From Calliopum simillimum (Eukaryota > Arthropoda > Insecta > Diptera > Lauxaniidae): 64,000 bases of DNA. The position numbers and the translations under genes were made by a program. Shown here one piece after another: positions 10,494-21,034 of the stretch; position 1 is the stretch's first letter; every line of letters begins with the position of its first letter. The notes below the pieces were generated by a model. That model had not been told where the DNA came from. It did not search any database and saw only the letters and a program-made list of their open reading frames with translations. The stretch covers positions 83,434,004-83,498,003 of the forward strand of contig OX638370.1 in NCBI GenBank assembly GCA_951812925.1, in the 5' to 3' direction.

Positions 10494-12418
10494 TAGGAAG
10501 GAAAACTGCTTAAGTCGATATTCGATAAAAAAGCAAAGCAACATAAATAAATATGGTGGCTTTGAAAGATGATGCTTCAACGATTGCCTGGAATGAATGT
10601 TGGTCTTACCATAGATTAGACGATAAAGTTGAATGTTTTACCTCTCAAATAAATTACCTCTTTAATAGACATGTACCATACAAAACGGTAAAAATTAAAA
10701 AATTAGGTCAACCTTGGTTCACTGCCCAAGTTCTTGAGGCCATCAAAAATCGAAGCAAGATGTATAGTCGCTGGAAAAGAAATCAGTCCACTGCTAACTG
10801 GGATGCTTATCGAAAATCAAGGAACTGCGCAACAGTTGTCACCAAAAATGCGAAAAAAATATATTTCATGACTAAGCTACACATAAGATTGGATCAAAAA
10901 AAGCTGTGGAACAATTTGAAATCAGTTGGAGTTGGTATTAAAATTAAGTCGAAATGTGTTATTGACCCTAATCAGAAGAATGAGCACTTTTTACAATCTA
11001 ACTCTGAAATTGATAGCACATTATTTAAATTAAATCAAAATTTAATTCAACGCCTCCCGACAAAGCTCAATTTTGATATGGCCCATGAAGAGGACATTCT
11101 GAAGTGCGTGTTTGCAATAAAATCCAATGCAATTGGCAATGATGGTTTGAGTCTTAAATTTATTAAACTTATTCTGCCTTTCGTTATAGGTCCGCTGACT
11201 CATATCATTAATTACTCTTTGACAGTAAGAATTTTCCCATCAAAGTGGAAAATTGCTTATGTAACTCCGGTAGCAAAAAAAACATAATGCAACTATTGCA
11301 GCTGATTTTCGACCAATAAGTATCTTACCGGTGCTTTCAAAAGTTTATGAAAAATTCCTGTCGACTCAGATTGTTAATCATTTAGATAAACATAAACTTC
11401 TCACTGAAAATCAGTCGGGCTACAGAGCCCACCACAGCTGTGCAACTGCCATGTTAAAAGTATTGGAAGACATTCGTCCTAGTTTTGATCGAGGAGAATT
11501 ATCAATTTTAGTACTCTTAGACTTTTCAGAAGCATTTGACACGCTTGATTACGATGTCCTTTTATCAAAATTAAACAATTACTTTGGCTTTGGCACACAC
11601 TCTCTGCAATTATTGAAAAGTTATCTAACTGATAGGTTCCAATACGTTTATTCGAATTCAAATAAATTCTGGTCTAAAGAAAATTATGTCAGGAGTTCCG
11701 CAAGGTTCCATACTAGGTCCAATATTATTCAGCGTTTTCATAAATGACATAGTAAATTGTTGTGAGAATGTGACTATACATCTCTATGCTGATGATTCCC
11801 AAGTATATCTCTCTAGGCCAATTGGTCTGTGTGAAGATTTGATTTGCAGAATAAATGAAGACCTAAATCGAATCTGTGTATGGGCATATGAGAATAACCT
11901 CAAATTGAATTGTTCAAAGACTAAAGCTTTAGCGATTTCCCATAACAAATTTGATTTATCCTCGATACCCTCAATTTCTTTAAGTGGGATGACAATAAAA
12001 TTTGAACAAAGCGTAACAAGTTTGGGTTTCAAAATAAACTCAAACTTAAATTGTGTAGATCACGTTAACTCTATAACTCAGAAAATATATGCATTAATTA
12101 GAAATCTGTGGCCGACATCGAACTTTATCCCACAGGAAGTTAAACTAAACCTCATCAGAACGTTTATAATTCCTATCCTTTCATACAGTGAGTTAATATA
12201 TGGAAACATTGATGCATCATCGAAACAAAAATTGCAACTTGCTTTAAACACTACTGCAAGGTATGTCTTTTCTTTAAGAAAATACGACCACATTTCTGCC
12301 TATTTTAGTAAAATACTCAACTGTGATATAGTAATTTTTTACAACATTCGAAATCTTATTTTCTTGTATAAGCTTATGCTTTCCCATTCCCCTTATTACT
12401 TATATTCAAAACTATGTA
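10494..12418 (+). pseudogene. Jockey-like non-LTR retrotransposon, reverse transcriptase, frameshifted and interrupted
   Basis: Three consecutive open frames together cover a non-LTR reverse transcriptase. The first (10553-11287) has the pre-RT region (PYKTVKIKKLGQPWFTAQV, then IGNDGLSLKFIKL). The second (11331-11747) has DFRPISILP, the QSGYR block and the catalytic-Asp motif LDFSEAFDTLDYD. The third (11686 on) has SGVPQGSILGP, the catalytic LYADDSQVY and the thumb region. Frameshifts fall at the A-run near 11274-11281 and near 11683-11690. No endonuclease domain lies upstream, so the copy is 5'-truncated. It stops at 12418, where another transposon has inserted, and its 3' tail resumes at 15384. 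The clade is inferred from motif style and the copy is clearly dead. Confidence 0.88.
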
Positions 12419-12671
12419 GGGGAGATGTGTGTACCTTGGTCCGCTTTTCAGTTCTTTTAATGCGCTGGATTTTCCAAAAAAGTTTCCTTAGTTTTTTGAT
12501 TAAGTAATATTTCTACAATGCTTGCAGCATCAAATGACGTGACAATGACATTTCTATGTCTTACCATTGAGTAGAAATATTACTTTTTCCGTTGCAATCT
12601 CAAACGGTCCAAGGTACACCATGCAAGTGTACCTTGGACTATAAAAAATTAAAAAGAATACATTGTATATA

Positions 12672-14744
12672 CACGGTGGTTTTTAAAAAATTTTAACTTT
12701 TTGAAATACCACCCGCGATTTTTTTCAGGGATAATGTTGGGGGACCCTTCTAGTATCTAAATCCGCAATCCGCGAAATCGGACGTCCAGCCGTTTTTTTT
12801 TTTCGACCTTTTAGTTTTTTTAACGATTTTTGAGTATATCTCGGTGTGTATATACATGTTATGTACACATATATATGTATATACGTACATATATATAATT
12901 GTATATGTATATATGTGTAATATATATATATGGATATATATATACATACATACATACATACATATAAAAGGTATCATTTCCGCACCATTTATTTTTTAAT
13001 AAATCGGTTTTTTCGTATTTAAGAAAAACACAAACAAAAACCGGAAACGAAAGTAATCACTTCAAATGTGATTTTTGATGCTTAATCCGATTCCGGTATT
13101 AGAATTGCTCTATTACGTCTGGACTTTGAGATATCCTTACATATATGTTTAAAGGACACCATTTTTTTTCCTATTTTTGAAGTTATATAACAAGATAAGG
13201 TAATATTATGCCGTAAAATCTGGTATGACAGTTAATAGCCCTAGTTTTTTCCTTAAAAACTCAATCAAACTGATAACGATATCTTTTTTTTTGTCGGAGA
13301 TATCTTTGCCTAAAAAGTTAAAAAAGTGCAAAAACACGATTTTTGGCTATATTGGATGTTATATGCAGGACACACAAAATTTTTTTGGGAATTTCTATTA
13401 CCAGAAACATTTGGTACTTTCTTTTGGCTTTAAATTGAGCTTTTAAATGTTCATCTGCAATATTTTTCTGCGAAGTTATGTTAACTTTAAAATCACACCA
13501 TGAAACTTAAAGCGAAAAATCTCGGTTTTCGGCTATATTTGAGGTTGTATACAGTACGGACGAAATTCGTCTGCTCTTTTTTACTAACCGAAGCATTTAA
13601 AACCATTCTTTATCTTCAAAATGAGCTATTAAGTGGTCTGTTGTAATTGTTTTGTAAAAAGTTATGACTATTTTAAGACGACATGTTGCAGCAATATAAG
13701 GAATACTCGTTCTCTGTGAGTTTGCACTCCATAATGTAATTTTTAAATGGTCATAACTTTGTGGAAAACAATCACAAGAGGCCTCTTGATAGCTTATTTT
13801 GAAGATAAAGAATGGTTTTAAATGCTTCGGTTAGTAAAAAAGAGCAGACGAATTTCGTCCGTACTGTATACAACCTCAAATATAGCCGAAAACCGAGATT
13901 TTTCGCTTTAAGTTTCATGGTGTGATTTTAAAGTTAACATAACTTCGCAGAAAAATATTGCAGATGAACATTTGATAGCTCAATTTAAAGCCAAAAGAAA
14001 GTACCAAATGTTTCTGGTAATAGAAATTCCTAAAAAAATTTTGTGTGTCCTGCATATAACATCCAATATAGCCAAAAATCGTGTTTTTGCACTTTTTTAA
14101 CTTTTTAGGCAAAGATATCTCCGACAAAAAAAAAGATATCGTTATCGGTTTGATTGGGTTTTTAAGGAAAGAACTAGGGCTATTAACTGTCATACCAGAT
14201 TTTACGGCATAATATTACCTTATCTTGTTATATAACTTCAAAAATAGGAAAAAAATGGTGTCCTTTAAACATATATGTAAGGATATCTCAAAGTCCAGAC
14301 GTAATAGAGCAATTCTAATACCGGAATCGGATTAAGCATCAAAAATCACATTTGAAGTGATTACTTTCGTTTCCGGTTTTTGTTTGTGTTTTTTTATATA
14401 CGAAAAAACCGATTTTTTTTTAAAATAAATGGTGCGGAAACGATACCTTTTATGTGTATGTATGCATGTATGTATATATACATACATATATGTATATTAC
14501 ACATATATACATATACAAGTATATATATGTACGTACATACATATATATGTGTACATAATATGTATATAAATCCGAGACATTCTCAAAAATCGTTAAAAAA
14601 ACTAAAATGTCGAAAAAAAAAAACGGCTGGACGTTCGATTTCGCGGTTCCCGGATTCTGATACTAGAAGGGTCCCCCAACACTATCCCCGAAAAAAATCG
14701 CGGGTGGTATTTCAAAAAGTTGAAATTTTTTAAAAACCACCGTG
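12672..14744. mobile_element. 2-kb palindromic foldback element, ~1-kb arms
   Basis: The ends CACGGTGGTTTTT and its inverse are flanked by TATA on both sides (12668-12671, 14745-14748). The arms are near-perfect inverted copies almost to the centre (about 13670-13745). The same encoded strings therefore appear twice in opposite orientation, for example the open frames at 13225-13446 (+) and 13915-14193 (-). A TA/CA-rich microsatellite lies in each arm (about 12840-12970 and 14455-14575). No transposase was found. The high arm identity implies recent origin or arm-to-arm gene conversion. Confidence 0.9.
12840..12970. repeat. TA/CATA microsatellite in left arm
   Basis: Runs of TATA, TACA and CATA units. 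A mirror-image tract is at about 14455-14575 in the other arm, with different unit counts. Confidence 0.8.
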
Positions 14745-15383
14745 TATAGGTAATAAATTATGAAAGAATCATTTATTATGTAATCAAAAGTAACTTTTTC
14801 TTCAATAAAAAAAAAAAAAATAATCATAAACTAAAATTATAACACAAAAAAGTGAATTTAGTAAAAAACAATTAATTATACAAAAATGGTTGCAAATAAA
14901 TACATTAATCACGTAAATAATAAGAATAATATTATATTGAGAGGCGATTATGGCATCCTCGTTGCCCGTCGAAAAAGGCTCGCTGGTCAATTAGCATAGG
15001 TCCAAGGTACACACAGACAGCATGTTTTAAAAACTGTCAACACCCATAACATATATTAATGAAAATACATCTAAAACCCACTAAAAGCTTAAAACAATAA
15101 CTAAACTTCCTTCCTGATGTTGTAAAACCGAAATATTTAAAGTAAGTTTCTCACAAAAAGGTTTCGTAGTTTACTCCAAAAACAAATTTTTACACTCAAA
15201 AAACACTTTTTCCTTTGCTTTTTATACACGCATCCAGCTTGACGGTCTGAAGTCTACTAATATGAGTCACCGGTATGAGTGGAAAATTTCATAGAAGAAT
15301 ATTATCGTACACGTGCAAATGTTGAGTGGCAACCGGCACTCGGAGCGAGGTACACTCGGACCAAGGTACACACATCTCCCCTA

Positions 15384-15430
15384 TCTGATATCCTTCGCAC
15401 TTCAAATTGGCATTAAAAAGTTTTTATAAT
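15384..15430 (+). pseudogene. 3' tail of the interrupted jockey-like element
   Basis: Immediately after the right TA of the inserted element, one frame encodes HFKLALKSFYNC followed by a stop, a C-terminal ending typical of jockey-like reverse transcriptases. An in-frame TGA precedes it. Part of the C-terminal region appears to be missing relative to the family, so the host copy had probably decayed before or at the insertion. Confidence 0.55.
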
Positions 15431-16080
15431 TGTTAGAAATATATAATTTTTCTTTTTTTTTTCTCTTTAATTAAATAAATTTTAACAAGCGCTTTTAAAA
15501 TTTTAAAAATAAAAATAGAATTTAAAATTAAAATAAAATTTAAAATTAAAATTTATATTTTTTCGTAATTCAATGTTTAATCAATTTATATTTATTCACA
15601 TTATTATGTTATTTTACCCATTTAAGTTGAAATTGTATGCAATTAATGTACCCTATGAGATCTTTGGTCTCAACGTACTACCATAACTCAATCAATAAAT
15701 AATCAAAATAACCAAATAATCAAATTCTATACATAAAAAATAAAATTTAAACTGCTTTGCTTTCTAATCAAGAATCGATTTAAGCAGTTTTTCCTTCCTG
15801 CCACAGAAATTACGAAAAAAAACGAAGCAATCATTCCTTCGTCTTCCGAATCCATCGACAGATGTCGTTTCAATATACTTGCAGAACTCAAATTTAGAAA
15901 CGAAAAGTTTATAAAAACTAAAACGACAATTAAAACTTTAACGGGTATTGCTATGATTCCGATAGTATCCGCAAGGGGGAGTAGAACTATCGGCCGACTG
16001 TTTTGTCTAGCTCTCACTGTACATTTTCTCGGCAATTCGGCAAACAAATTGTGAAACTATGCAGCCCTGGCATTTAATGT
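15431..16080. other. AT-rich stretch upstream of Nup62
   Basis: No firm gene. A 106-codon minus-strand open frame (15727-16047) lies head-to-head with Nup62. Part of it (about 15753-15806) matches, in inverted orientation, the first 50 bases of the jockey-like element at 10494-10545, so it probably contains retrotransposon debris. Confidence 0.4.
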
Positions 16081-16094
16081 GATGGCTTGGCAGC

Positions 16095-16107
16095 ACTGTC
16101 GGAAAAT
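16095..16107 (+). promoter_or_regulatory. Shared upstream 13-mer ACTGTCGGAAAAT
   Basis: The word ACTGTCGGAAAAT lies 125 bp upstream of the Nup62 ATG and also 148 bp upstream of the glucosyltransferase ATG (25025-25037). Here it is preceded by GGCAGC, giving a GGCAGCACTG string reminiscent of the fly core-promoter element Motif 1. A regulatory role is inference. Confidence 0.35.
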
Positions 16108-16219
16108 AATTGAATGTCAAAATTGTTTTGCCTCGCGTAGCATATTTCACAAACAGTTGAAAATTAAAAATTATACACACCATTTATCGTGAAGAATTTA
16201 ATTAAAAACACAAACAGCA

Positions 16220-17332
16220 ATGAGTTTTCAAATTCCTGCAACAACTACTGCTCCAGCAGCAACACCAACAGCAGGATTCTCTTTTGGCTTAACATCAACT
16301 CCAGCTCCAGGCGGACCAGCAGCAAAACCACCATCTTTCACATTCGGAAGCACTGGCGGAGGTGATGCAGGAACTACAAAACCAATTGGACTAGGGGCAA
16401 CACTTGCTCCAGCAGCTGCACCTGCCGCAGCCGCCAGTGCAGGTGGTGGTTTCTTTGCACAACCGGCCACATTGCCAACATTTGGGGCAGTTGGAACTGC
16501 AGCCCCACAAAATACATCGATCGCAGCTACTACTACTCCTGCTACTGCAACAACTACGGCAGCAGCCGCGCTGACACTGCCAAAAACTACAGCAGGTGCC
16601 ATTGCTTTGGGATCCGTTCCACCAGCACAACACCAACAACAGCAGCAGCCATTGACTACATCTGCAGCGCAACCGCCAGCCACAACAACAGGCGGCTTTG
16701 CTAGTTTGTCAACAGCAACAAAGACAACAGATTCTGGAGTAGCAACAACAGCAGCACAAGTCTCTTACAATCAAGTTGAGGAACATATCAACAAATGGAC
16801 TTTGGAGTTGGAGGAACAGGAAAAAGTTTTCACCGATCAGGCCACACAGATAAATGCTTGGGATAAGATTTTAATAAGCAATAATCAGAAAATACTTGAA
16901 CTCAACGATGCTGTGCAAAAGGTCAAATCAGATCAGCAGACCTTAGAGCAGGAATTGGAATTTATTGCGACCCAACATAAAGAGTTAGAGGAGAGTATTG
17001 CGCCGCTGCAGAAGGAATTTATGAAAATTCCACAAGTGGATATGGAACGTAGTCAAACGTATTTAATGGTCGAAAATTTGGATACACAACTGAAGCAGAT
17101 GTCTGAAGATTTGAAGGAGATTATTGATAATCTAAATGAATCCAACAAGGGACAAGACAATACAGATCCCATAATACAAATTGGCAAAATTCTTAATGCG
17201 CACATGAGTTCACTACAGTGGATAGAATCATCGTCAAATAATGTTGGCAATAAATTGGAGGAAATCACAAAAATGCATGAGTCATTTAAACGCGACTCAG
17301 AGCGTTCATTCCGTTCCGCTTATTATAATTAA
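16220..17332 (+). CDS. Nup62: Nucleoporin Nup62
   Basis: This is an intronless 370-residue protein. Residues 1-170 are low-complexity Ala/Thr/Pro/Gly/Gln with sparse FG motifs (FSFG near residue 20, FTFG near 40, TFG near 90) and form the phase-separating barrier part. Residues about 175-300 are the Nsp1-like C-terminal domain, starting near YNQVEEHINKWTLELEEQ, with heptad-rich helices that continue to the end. In flies Nup62 pairs with Nup54 and Nup58 in the central transport channel of the nuclear pore. The length is close to that of other insect Nup62 proteins. The FG repeats are fewer and more Ala/Thr-rich than in vertebrates. The ATG at 16220 is the first in frame after stops, and a polyadenylation-like AATAAA lies near 17383. 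Its 3' end faces the UTP18 gene. Confidence 0.95.
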   Translation: MSFQIPATTTAPAATPTAGFSFGLTSTPAPGGPAAKPPSFTFGSTGGGDAGTTKPIGLGATLAPAAAPAAAASAGGGFFAQPATLPTFGAVGTAAPQNTSIAATTTPATATTTAAAALTLPKTTAGAIALGSVPPAQHQQQQQPLTTSAAQPPATTTGGFASLSTATKTTDSGVATTAAQVSYNQVEEHINKWTLELEEQEKVFTDQATQINAWDKILISNNQKILELNDAVQKVKSDQQTLEQELEFIATQHKELEESIAPLQKEFMKIPQVDMERSQTYLMVENLDTQLKQMSEDLKEIIDNLNESNKGQDNTDPIIQIGKILNAHMSSLQWIESSSNNVGNKLEEITKMHESFKRDSERSFRSAYYN

Positions 17333-17618
17333 AATTTTCGTATCCATTTGTAAACTCGTAATATTTGTTAAAAAAATACAATGAATAAAATTTTTTTTCT
17401 AAATTAAATCCATTTATATTGTGTAAAACGAAATATTGTTGGAGATACAACTATAGTGATATAACCTTAGTAATCTGTTCGAGTTCGTCAAATGAGTGTA
17501 GAAACTAGGCAGCTGCATATTATTTTTGAGTCAACAAGAAAACTGATCAATTATAATTTGTTAACTTGGCTTTAATTACAAAAAAAAAAGTAATTTGTAA
17601 AAAAAAACATAACCAAAA
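17333..17618. terminator. Convergent 3' ends of Nup62 and wicked
   Basis: These 286 bp separate two tail-to-tail stop codons. AATAAA near 17383 serves the plus-strand gene. A-rich DNA near 17580-17610 follows the minus-strand stop. Transcripts probably overlap or end within this gap. Confidence 0.55.
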
Positions 17619-19278
17619 CTAGTAATTTTTGTAATGCTTAATTCTAAAGAGCGACACCTCTTTACTGCGATTGCCGCATGCTAAGTAGCCGCTGGAAGGC
17701 GAAAATTCCACACAACGTATTTCACCGATATCACTTTTGAAACCGGGAAAATTGGCATACACAGTACCGCTAGGGAAATGCACCAACTTTACAGCAGATG
17801 GTACATCTGCCGAGCTCATGGCAAGCAGCTCAGAAGTGTGATTGAACTTTATGTCTGAAATGGATGTTGTCAAATTGAGAATTGTCTTTTCTGGACGTGG
17901 TGTTTTGGACGTCATGACCTTATCAAAATCATAAATATTCACTACGCCTTCCATGCTGCCCGTGGCTAAAAGACGTTGATTGCTTGCCAAATCAATTACA
18001 CGACCTTTGATGCAACCGTCATCGATGAAATTGTGTTCCAAACGTTGTGCACGCATTTCAAAGATACTCACACTGTTTGATTTTGTGCTGGCGATAATAC
18101 GTCGTGAATCGGCAGTGAAACGTAAAGCAGCGATAGGATCTTCCTGCTTGAATGTGTGTATAATTTCCTTCGATGCAGCATCAAAAAGATGCAACTCACC
18201 AAAACGGCCTGCGAGCACAATATACCGTCCGCAAGGTGACAACTCGAAATTGCTAAATCTGGTTATATCCTTTGGCAAACGATGACGAGTTTCTTGGGCC
18301 GCCAGTAAATCATAGGAGTAGAAATGACGCATGCTGGAACCAAAAACAGCCTGGAAGAAAAAAAAAAGGTCTTACATACAAATCAATTAAAAATTTTTCA
18401 GAAAAACCCACCTGCGTGCCGGAAGGTGTAATGTGCGCACATTTGATGGGAAAATTACGAAAACCAATACTATGTAACTTCTCGTTTTTCTGTCCATCAA
18501 TGCTATAAATTGTAGCAACGCCTTCTGCACCACAAACTAAAGCTGCCGTGCTTGTTGGATGAAATCGCACACAACTAATCGCACCCTCTGCGTAGGAAGC
18601 ACGATTTAAATCTTTTAAGCGTTTGCATTGTATATCACGCGGTAGTAATGTACTCGCCGTTGGTTGTGCTAGGAAGCCTACTGTGTGCAACAACTCTTCA
18701 TCATCGGAATTCACATTATCGTCAGTTTTACGTTTGCTATCCAAGTCAGCCCATTTAGGCTGTGCTACAATGCGTGAAAAGCGCGCAGTCAAATATTCTT
18801 TATATGATGTGTCTTTTCGCAGATGATCTAGTGGCCCAGTGTGTTTTGTTTCGCGTTTTACTTCACCAACTTTTATTTGCTCATCGTCAGCATCACTCCA
18901 AACAGGTTTGCGTTTTGTTGCCTTGCGATTTTGTTTTTCCTCAGAGTCACTAACGCTTTTTAGGTTTTCTGCTTTTTCATCTAATTCTTCATCACTTTGA
19001 TATTCTCCTACAGCTTTAGCCAATTTCTTGAAAAATCCTTCTTTGTCACCAAAGATGACTTTGTCCATTGGCACTTCCAGATTGGTTCTGGGTTTCTGCG
19101 CCATCTCTACTTTTACCTCCTCGTTGCTTTCCACCACTTTCTTGCTTCCTTCACTGTTGTCATCATCAGTTGGAGTTTCTTCGTTGTCTCCATCTGTTGG
19201 TTCCTTGGACTTGTATTCCGCCATGATCTCCAGCAATTCATTCATTGAATCACTATCACTGCCCTCACCGTCACTCAT
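17619..19278 (-). CDS. wcd: UTP18 / wicked, U3 snoRNP-associated WD40 protein
   Basis: There are two exons, 19278-18412 and 18350-17619, joined in phase 0 across a 61-bp intron (donor GTGGGT, acceptor TTCTTCCAG), giving 532 residues. The N-terminal 150 residues are very acidic and Ser-rich, typical of nucleolar proteins (SDGEGSDSDSMNELLE at the start). A basic nuclear-signal-like stretch (NRKATKRKPVWSD) follows. The C-terminal 320 residues are a WD40 propeller (blocks include ISCVRFHPTSTAALVCG, ITRFSNFELSPCGRYIVLAG, LLATGSMEGVVNIYDF, CVEFSPSSGYLACGN). UTP18 belongs to the small-subunit processome, needed for pre-18S rRNA cleavage. The Drosophila orthologue is wicked, also implicated in germline stem-cell maintenance. 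Nothing is broken. Confidence 0.93.
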
Positions 19279-19440
19279 AGTGGTAAATTATTAAAGATTT
19301 CTTTAGTTTTTGAAAATGTTTTTGTCCAAAACAAAGTTCTTTTCCAGCATGAAAGCATGTGAATTTTGGCATGAAGTTGGCTATGTTAGCAAACAGCTGA
19401 CGACGTAGCAGGGCTGCCATATAGGAAATTTTTTATTACT
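19279..19440 (-). promoter_or_regulatory. 5' flank of wicked
   Basis: AT-rich leader, then a CAGCTG E-box-like word and a GCAGCCCTGC string on the minus strand near 19390-19420. No TATA box is evident. Promoter identity is inferred from position only. Confidence 0.3.
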
Positions 19441-19579
19441 GCACAGTATGCCGGGTCGATCTATACACTAAAAATAAAAAGTCAGGAAAAATGGCCCCTT
19501 ATTTGAAAGCTGACCTTGAAGGTATCTGGAAAAGAAAAACAAAACATTTAATTTTGACCATTCAAAAAACCGCCAAAGT

Positions 19580-19840
19580 GGTATGTTTTCCATGACTTCG
19601 GCAGGTGATGTCCGATGTTTAAAAATTATGTATCGTTATAAAGGCCTACATTTTTTCGTCATGTTTATTGAACCTCCGACATCATATTTAACTAGTGCGA
19701 CCTATTTTTTTATAAAATTAAAGTCTTCTCATTAACAATTTACTCAAAAAGTGCTAATTAAGGCCAAGTTAAGTCCAATACGACGATATATAATTTTTGA
19801 ACATCGGAAACCACCTGCCGAAGTCAGTTATGGAAAAAAA
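19580..19840. repeat. Inverted repeat / hairpin remnant
   Basis: The segment CATGACTTCGGCAGGTGATG (19589 on) pairs with an inverted copy around 19796-19838 (CACCTGCCGAAGTCAGTTATGG). Pairing continues loosely outward (GACCATT against GGTGGTCC). It looks like a decayed foldback element of about 260-450 bp. The outer ends could not be fixed. Confidence 0.6.
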
Positions 19841-20129
19841 ACGATTTTGGCTTTTGCTTAGGGTGGTCCAAAAAAAGCCGTTGTTTCCTCAATACTCTCT
19901 TCTTTGCAATAACTCGAAAAATAAGCCGCGAATGTATACAAGTTGTACTCTTTTAGGCTGGTGTATAAGGTATAATTTTATGCAGCCTTATAAATATAGC
20001 TGGTATTATTTATTGAAGTTATCGCTGGAGATAGCAGCTGTCATCATAACTTAGATTGCAATTTGGCCCATTGGATACCTAGTTTATAACTTTTTTGTCA
20101 ACCTATATGTACCATTTTTGTAAACTCAA

Positions 20130-20660
20130 AAATGAATTTGAGACTCTTTTGAACGATACCTTCAAGAGAGCAGAAGTAGCTATCGAACAGCCAGTGCTTG
20201 GAATTCGCAAAGGAAATGAAGAATAGGCTCTTCGACGTAAGGATATGTACAGTTTCTACAAAAATCTACTACGTCAGTAAGCCCTTACAATGAGGCATGC
20301 CTACCTACAAAATAGTGCCCTGTTATGACACCAATTAGGATTCTGAGGGCTTGCGAGAGATAATGAGATAATTTGTCGATGTCGTTAGATTGACAATCTT
20401 ATATTGCCCAGAAAAATAGATTTTGATTTAATTTTGGCCATAAATAATGCAAATGGCTTCATAATATGCGTTTTAGAATTTGTGCCAGTAGTAGACCCTT
20501 GTCTTATAAGTTCGTCAGCATTTTCATTGCCAACGAAGTTGATGTGTCCAGCAACCCATCATACCTACTGCCTGTTAAACATATAACATAGTTTCCCTAA
20601 TTCGCACAGGCATTTCTTGCAATCTAGGACTAAACGGGACTTAATAATTAGAGCCAATTG
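20130..20660 (-). pseudogene. Non-LTR retrotransposon remnant: RNase H and C-terminal zinc region
   Basis: On the minus strand, broken frames from about 20650 to 20440 encode an RNase H ending with the pattern AGHxNFVGNENADEL. They are followed around 20400-20150 by a C-terminal zinc-like region (EEPILHFLCEFQALA). Both patterns recur in better-preserved form at 57129-57425 and 55347-55766, so these are two copies of one family of I/R1-type retroelements carrying RNase H. Multiple stops make it dead. Confidence 0.6.
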
Positions 20661-20666
20661 CTGTAA

Positions 20667-21034
20667 GGGGCTGTTCATAAATTACGTCACACTTTTAGGG
20701 GAGGAAGGGGGTTCACAAATTTGTGACAAAGTGTGACAGAGGGGAGTCTGGAGGTTTTGGAAAATGTGATGTGACACAACTCAAATCGAAAAAAATTTCG
20801 AAATTTCAAAGCATTAAAACAAAGCACTAATGACAATATTGATCAATACGTCAAGTTACTTTACGATTGTTAGAATTATTTAAAAATAAAAAAATTAAAA
20901 TCGTTCAATTAATTTCAAGGTATTAAAGGTCAGAGTGTGATGTCACAAATGAGGGGAGATTTATGGAAATGTGACAGAGTGTGACATGGGGGAGGGAGGG
21001 GGTATAAAAATCGTAAAATTCGTGTGACGTAAAT
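20667..21034. mobile_element. MITE with TTACGTCACAC termini
   Basis: The left end GGGGCTGTTCATAAATTACG is followed by TCACACTTTT. The right side carries GTGTGACGTAAAT in inverted orientation. Internal GTGTGACA words and G-rich tracts are repeated (20718-20745, 20930-21000). MITEs with this end are widespread in insect genomes. The right tip has decayed. Confidence 0.65.

Larger units (their letters stand above)
12419..15381. mobile_element. TA-flanked DNA element inserted in the non-LTR element
   Basis: The left tip GGGGAGATGTGTGTACCTTG and the right tip are perfect inverted copies over at least 24 bp (12419-12442 and 15358-15381), each bordered by TA (12417-12418, 15382-15383). Shorter copies of the GTCCAAGGTACAC motif recur at about 12605, 12626, 14999 and 15341 as subterminal repeats. 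There is no transposase. Most of the interior is a palindromic element (12672-14744). The TA target suggests the Tc1/mariner/pogo group. Confidence 0.85.

Noticed and set aside
12725..12977. Tyr/Ile-rich frames in the microsatellite
   Set aside because: Translation of TATA/TACA repeats inside the foldback arm.
13225..13446. 73-codon frame mirrored at 13915-14193
   Set aside because: It appears twice only because the palindrome arms are inverted copies; no transposase motif is present.
15727..16047. 106-codon minus-strand frame head-to-head with Nup62
   Set aside because: It has a hydrophobic stretch but no splice or family support, and part of it matches the jockey-like element at 10494-10545 in inverted orientation.
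16228..16683. 151-codon Ala/Val/Gly-rich frame antisense to Nup62
   Set aside because: Shadow of the low-complexity FG region on the opposite strand.
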